A DNA stretch of 64,000 nt, taken from Tamarix chinensis (lineage: Eukaryota; Streptophyta; Magnoliopsida; Caryophyllales; Tamaricaceae). A program made the translations under genes and the position numbers. Position 1 is the first letter of the stretch. Each line of letters begins with the position of its first letter. Below the pieces are notes generated by a model that searched no databases, had not been told where the DNA came from, and saw only the letters and a list, made by a program, of their open reading frames with translations. The stretch spans positions 44,186,707 to 44,250,706 of the forward strand of contig CM060174.1 of assembly GCA_030549775.1 (NCBI GenBank), given 5' to 3'. This document shows positions 60,796 to 64,000 of the stretch, piece after piece.

Positions 60796-61706
60796 TAAAA
60801 CGAACCCCCAAATGGGGTTTGAGAAAAATGTAATAACAGTCGTAATAAAAACCGAACAGAGATGGGGTTAGGGTGATTGGGACTGCCCGACCTAAATCCT
60901 CCAAACAGAGAATAACAGGTTTGCTGGCATCCTGACAATAAATGATAAAAATCATAAGAATTAAGCAGAGAGCTTTATTCCACAAATTGAAATATGAGTC
61001 GAGCAAGTTGTGCTTTTTACATCAAGATGAAAGCTTTATATAGGGTAGAAACTACCCAAGAATTAATGGGAGTCGAATGTTGGACAACGGTCGAGAAGGA
61101 GGAGTGTTAGGGTGGATTAATAGTGGACATTCACCATTGATGGTGAGCGACGAAGAAGGTAGTAATCTAGGGTGGAGTAAATGGTGGAGGGGGATGATCG
61201 AAGGAAGGAGAAGACTCGGTTGAGAATGAAGGAGCGGTTTTAAGGCTTTGTTTGATCTGATGGGAATGTGTGAGGTTTGGGCTTGGGTTCTTAATTTCAT
61301 CCACTTATTTTTTGGGCTTGGGTTGTTGTAAGATTAAAGGCTGATTTGGGGACTTGAATGTGGCTTAATGATGGTTTAGGCAAGTCCCAATTTGACTAGC
61401 TTCTTAATAAGCCTTTTACAAGATAATAAAATAAATAAACAAAATAAAATAATAATTAAATTTTGCTAATTGGCTAACAATGCCATTATTATTGCTAATA
61501 ATCTTAAAACTTGAATATTTCTTCTCAGCAGCAGAATCCTGTTTCTTTATAGCAATAGTCTTGGATCCTTATCCCCGATTTCTTGGTTTATTTGTTAATT
61601 TTCTTGATTATCCTGCAAAATAAAAATACAAAGATAATTAATTATTTTTAAAGGATTGTTGACGTTCTGCTTGGCAAGGGTGCTAAGAGTATTTGGGGTT
61701 TCATCA
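60796..61706 (-). repeat. 5' LTR of the CRM-like element
   Basis: It aligns with 56546-57460 end to end; the terminal dinucleotide at the PBS side has mutated (TAAAAC instead of TGAAAC). It ends GGGGTTTCATCA, i.e. TGATGAAACC on the minus strand, followed by the GATAG duplication. Confidence 0.9.
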
Positions 61707-61711
61707 GATAG
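61707..61711. repeat. Target-site duplication GATAG, right copy
   Basis: Exact match to 56541-56545. The second copy of the host tandem duplication has GAGTTAG at the matching place, in the uninterrupted state. Confidence 0.9.
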
Positions 61712-62040
61712 CTTGTTAGTATTCATCCTCTTCTTTTTTACCCTAACACAAATCCATATATCGGCTCACTCTAAAGGTACATATAGGGTTTCAGTTACAT
61801 GTACTTCCTCTATCCATTTTTTCTCCTATAGTGTTAGGTAGAAATACTTATTAATACTTTTAGTCCTTATAATTTTCTCAATCATCTATTGAGTTAGCCT
61901 GTTAGTAGTCACCCTCTTATTGTTTACCCTAACACAAATTCCATATATAAGCTCACTCTAAAGGTATATATAGGGTCTGAATTACATTTACTTCCTTTAC
62001 CCATTGTTTTCCTTATAGCATTAGGTAGAAATACTTACTA
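61712..62040. repeat. ~185 bp tandem duplication interrupted by the CRM-like element
   Basis: Copy 1 is 56514-56545 plus 61712-61864. Copy 2 starts at 61865 with the same CTTATAATTTTCTCAATCAT and runs to about 62040. Shared marks are CCCTAACACAAAT, GCTCACTCTAAAGGTA and TTAGGTAGAAATACTTA. Confidence 0.85.
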
Positions 62041-62096
62041 AAAATATTAGCTCATGATGAAATTACATAAAGTAATATTTATGCATACATATATAC

Positions 62097-62100
<4 letters not shown>

Positions 62101-62141
<41 letters not shown>
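62101..62141. repeat. (AAT)n microsatellite
   Basis: About 14 consecutive AAT units; they create a poly-tyrosine stretch in one minus-strand frame. Confidence 0.95.
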
Positions 62142-62142
<1 letters not shown>

Positions 62143-63090
62143 TTTCATACCAAGGCTTCTCTAGCTGCCTTGTTACCTCTCCACCCCATCTTATGAGTGT
62201 GAATACTTCTATGTGCATTAGCTCTATTCTTAGCACTCCTTTAATACCATGTCGAATAGAATGATTATGTTTGTTTAAAGCATAAGCTAAGTACATGTGG
62301 TGATTAATATGTTATTATGTGCTTTAAATTCATTTGAGGTCTTCAATACATACAACTCCTTCCATTGTTCAAGGTTGATCATGTCCTTGTTTGTAAAGTT
62401 GTGGAGGAAGTGGGTATGATAGTAACATTAGAATCATACATATAATTCCTATCCATACAAGGCTTTCAATTAATCTAAAACTATATATCTCAACTCATAG
62501 GAAGCCTATTATGTTTTTCTCCCTTGCTACAAAATTAACAAAATCTATTAGCAAGAATATAACAAAATTATATCATATCTATTTTAAATATTAAAATCAT
62601 ATCATACTATCATCCTATACCCCATGCTTCTTATCTATTGGCACATCCCTCTTATAATAATAAGTGATGGGGATGTGCATATGAACCCTATAATTATAGT
62701 AGTCGACAACCACATCCCTATTCTCACTCACTGGATACTTGGAATCATCAAAATACACATCAAGCTTAATGAACCATTCTTTGTTCCTAGAAATATTCAT
62801 TAAACTAATTTATCCTCTCTTTCAGATGTTGCCTTCATTTGTATATGTAGCATCTACATGAGTATCCATACTTGAAATAGAGAATAAAAATTATAAATTA
62901 GGAAGTAATTAAATCATGTAATGCAAAATGCAAAATTCAAAATATTAAAATATAGAAATAAAACATATGAATATAATAAAGTATCCGATGCAATATGAAA
63001 AATATATAAAAAAACATATGAATTTATTAAACAATTCATCTGTGGAATTTTGATCTATGATTTGTGCACTCTATATGAATAAATTCTGTA
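62142..63090 (-). other. AT-rich sequence with one unassigned short frame
   Basis: A 61-residue minus-strand frame at 62800-62615 (starting MNISRNKEWFIKLDVYFDDS) is non-repetitive and could be a piece of the neighbouring transposon's coding sequence. No family match is recognised. Confidence 0.3.
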
Positions 63091-63099
63091 GAAGTACAC

Positions 63100-63990
63100 C
63101 AAAACCTTATTCATTATTATCTCATACATAGATGTCATCATCAATGTTATTATTATTGGATGAGAAAGGTAAGTCACTAGTTAAAACATTCTCTCCTTGT
63201 ATGTCATCTTCCAATGTATTTAAATTTTTTTCATATAAGACCATGGAACACCATTTATCTAATGGATCAGTAACATAAAGTACTTGTTTCACCTATGACC
63301 ATAGTATGAATAAGCCATGCATATGACCAAGCCTAGAAGGATCTACCCTTGTAAACCCAAATTGCTTAGTACAAACCATATTTTGATTGACAACCTATTT
63401 ACACCCAAATAAAGAAACTCTAAAAGTGGTGTAATCTAATATCTATATGCACTCTATCACCCCCATAGTTTGTTGATGATGCATAAATAAAGTTTTATCT
63501 CTAGAAATTGATATCCATGCAAAGATTTTGATACTATAGTCACATTACTATTTTCATGTCGCTCTTTTCATCCTACTCTTTTATTTAGAAGGTATAACCA
63601 TTGATCATATATTATTTCTAGGACATTTCTTCCCTATGAGGATGATATGATAATAATACTAATCAATATAAAATTTTAAAGATTTTAACAATAATCACTT
63701 AGAAAAGGATCTATTTCTCTTATCTAATATCCATTTCTTTCTCCTAGATAGATTCAAAGCCTTCAAAATATCTATATATTGATTCACATATGGCTGGAAA
63801 TCATCTCCACTATGAAGGAAATAGACGTGAGCTTGTGAAAATATTTTATCATCATCAAGAATGGCCATAGAAAACCCATTAAACCATTTCCCTTTTTCCT
63901 CTATAACTAAATGTTGTTGTTTAGGAAGGTATATCATATTAACATTGGGTAAGAAGTCACAATAAAAAATGTTACACATCCTCCACTATA
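63100..63990 (-). pseudogene. CACTA (En/Spm) transposase C-terminal remnant
   Basis: The minus strand frame at 63979-63695 contains HSGDDFQPYVNQYIDILKAL and RKKWILDKRNRSFSK. This matches the region of plant CACTA TNP2-type transposases with 'N..EV.PYI.EH...L' and 'KW...EHNRSF..WF'. Further along (63375-63310) are VCTKQFGFTRVDPSRLGHMH, and at 63290-63240 QVLYVTDPLDKWCSMVLYEK, matching the conserved 'FTRVD....Y..DPFILASQA.QVFYV.DP....W.VV' block. DLPFSSNNNNIDDDIYV follows near 63170-63120. Stops are present, and the catalytic upstream part lies beyond the window edge if it survives. Confidence 0.75.
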
Positions 63991-64000
63991 TAACTCTTAG

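Larger units (their letters stand above)
56546..61706 (-). mobile_element. CRM-like Ty3/gypsy element, full span, RT/RNase H deleted
   Basis: Two direct LTRs (56546-57460 and 60796-61706), a primer-binding site next to the right LTR, a purine-rich tract (GAACGGGAGGAAGA) next to the left LTR on the minus strand, and exact GATAG duplications define a complete insertion of 5161 bp. Internal coding on the minus strand runs gag, protease, linker and then directly the second half of integrase. RT and RNase H are absent. The LTRs differ at about 25 of the first 250 positions, so it is not recent. Confidence 0.9.

Noticed and set aside
62063..62296. 77-residue minus-strand frame with a poly-tyrosine block
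   Set aside because: The tyrosines are the translation of the (AAT)n microsatellite; no protein family is indicated.
1..64000. tRNA, rRNA or snoRNA genes
   Set aside because: No cloverleaf-type A/B boxes in context or rRNA sequence were recognised by eye. The tRNA-like matches are LTR primer-binding sites.

Overview
This is plant nuclear DNA. It is AT-rich, has one split gene with 18 recognisable exons and GT-AG introns, and is otherwise dominated by plant transposable elements: Ty3/gypsy (chromodomain type, CRM-like and long-LTR Tekay/Del-like), Ty1/copia, LINE, CACTA and MITE-like repeats. The host is probably a dicot or another non-grass with a repeat-rich genome; I cannot name the species. 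Three CRM-like (centromeric-retrotransposon-like) copies lie within 20 kb, which hints at a pericentromeric or otherwise TE-dense location.

1-8.2 kb holds a minus-strand Ty1/copia remnant (gag, primer-binding site, LTR). It is followed by a decayed plus-strand chromodomain Ty3/gypsy element (protease, RT, RNase H, integrase, chromodomain, 3' LTR). That element is interrupted inside RT by a ~0.5 kb repeat, and its LTR carries a MITE-like insertion.

8.2-20.0 kb holds the only host gene I can support: an ABC1-family atypical kinase of the chloroplast ABC1K7 (SIA1) / ABC1K8 (OSA1) type. Eighteen exons give 554 codons from the first in-frame Met through the natural C-terminus. The 5' exons for the transit peptide and N-terminal region were not found. 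One intron has a GC donor. Two large introns (3.2 and 2.0 kb) hold repeats, including an LTR-like block.

20-32.7 kb has no confident gene. It holds an array of a repeat family also present at 3.4 kb, a hAT-like MITE, long LTR-like repeats, and a LINE C-terminal remnant at 30.66-31.32 kb.

32.76-37.54 kb is a 4.8 kb solo LTR with an exact 5-bp target-site duplication (CACAT), a TATA box, a GC/CT-rich island and a nine-copy subrepeat array. A diverged, inverted relative (38.6-41.7 kb) is fused to a truncated minus-strand CRM-like element (41.7-46.4 kb).

46.5-54.9 kb is a repeat mosaic with a plus-strand CRM-like LTR at 51.3-52.5 kb. 56.55-61.71 kb is an essentially full-span CRM-like element (two ~0.91 kb LTRs, PBS, exact TSD GATAG) that has lost RT and RNase H. 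It is nested in an older 185-bp tandem duplication, beside minus-strand CACTA (En/Spm) transposase remnants at the right edge.

No rRNA, tRNA, CRISPR array or bacterial-type operon was seen. I found no clearly new biological system; the most interesting items are the element structures and the kinase gene's architecture.
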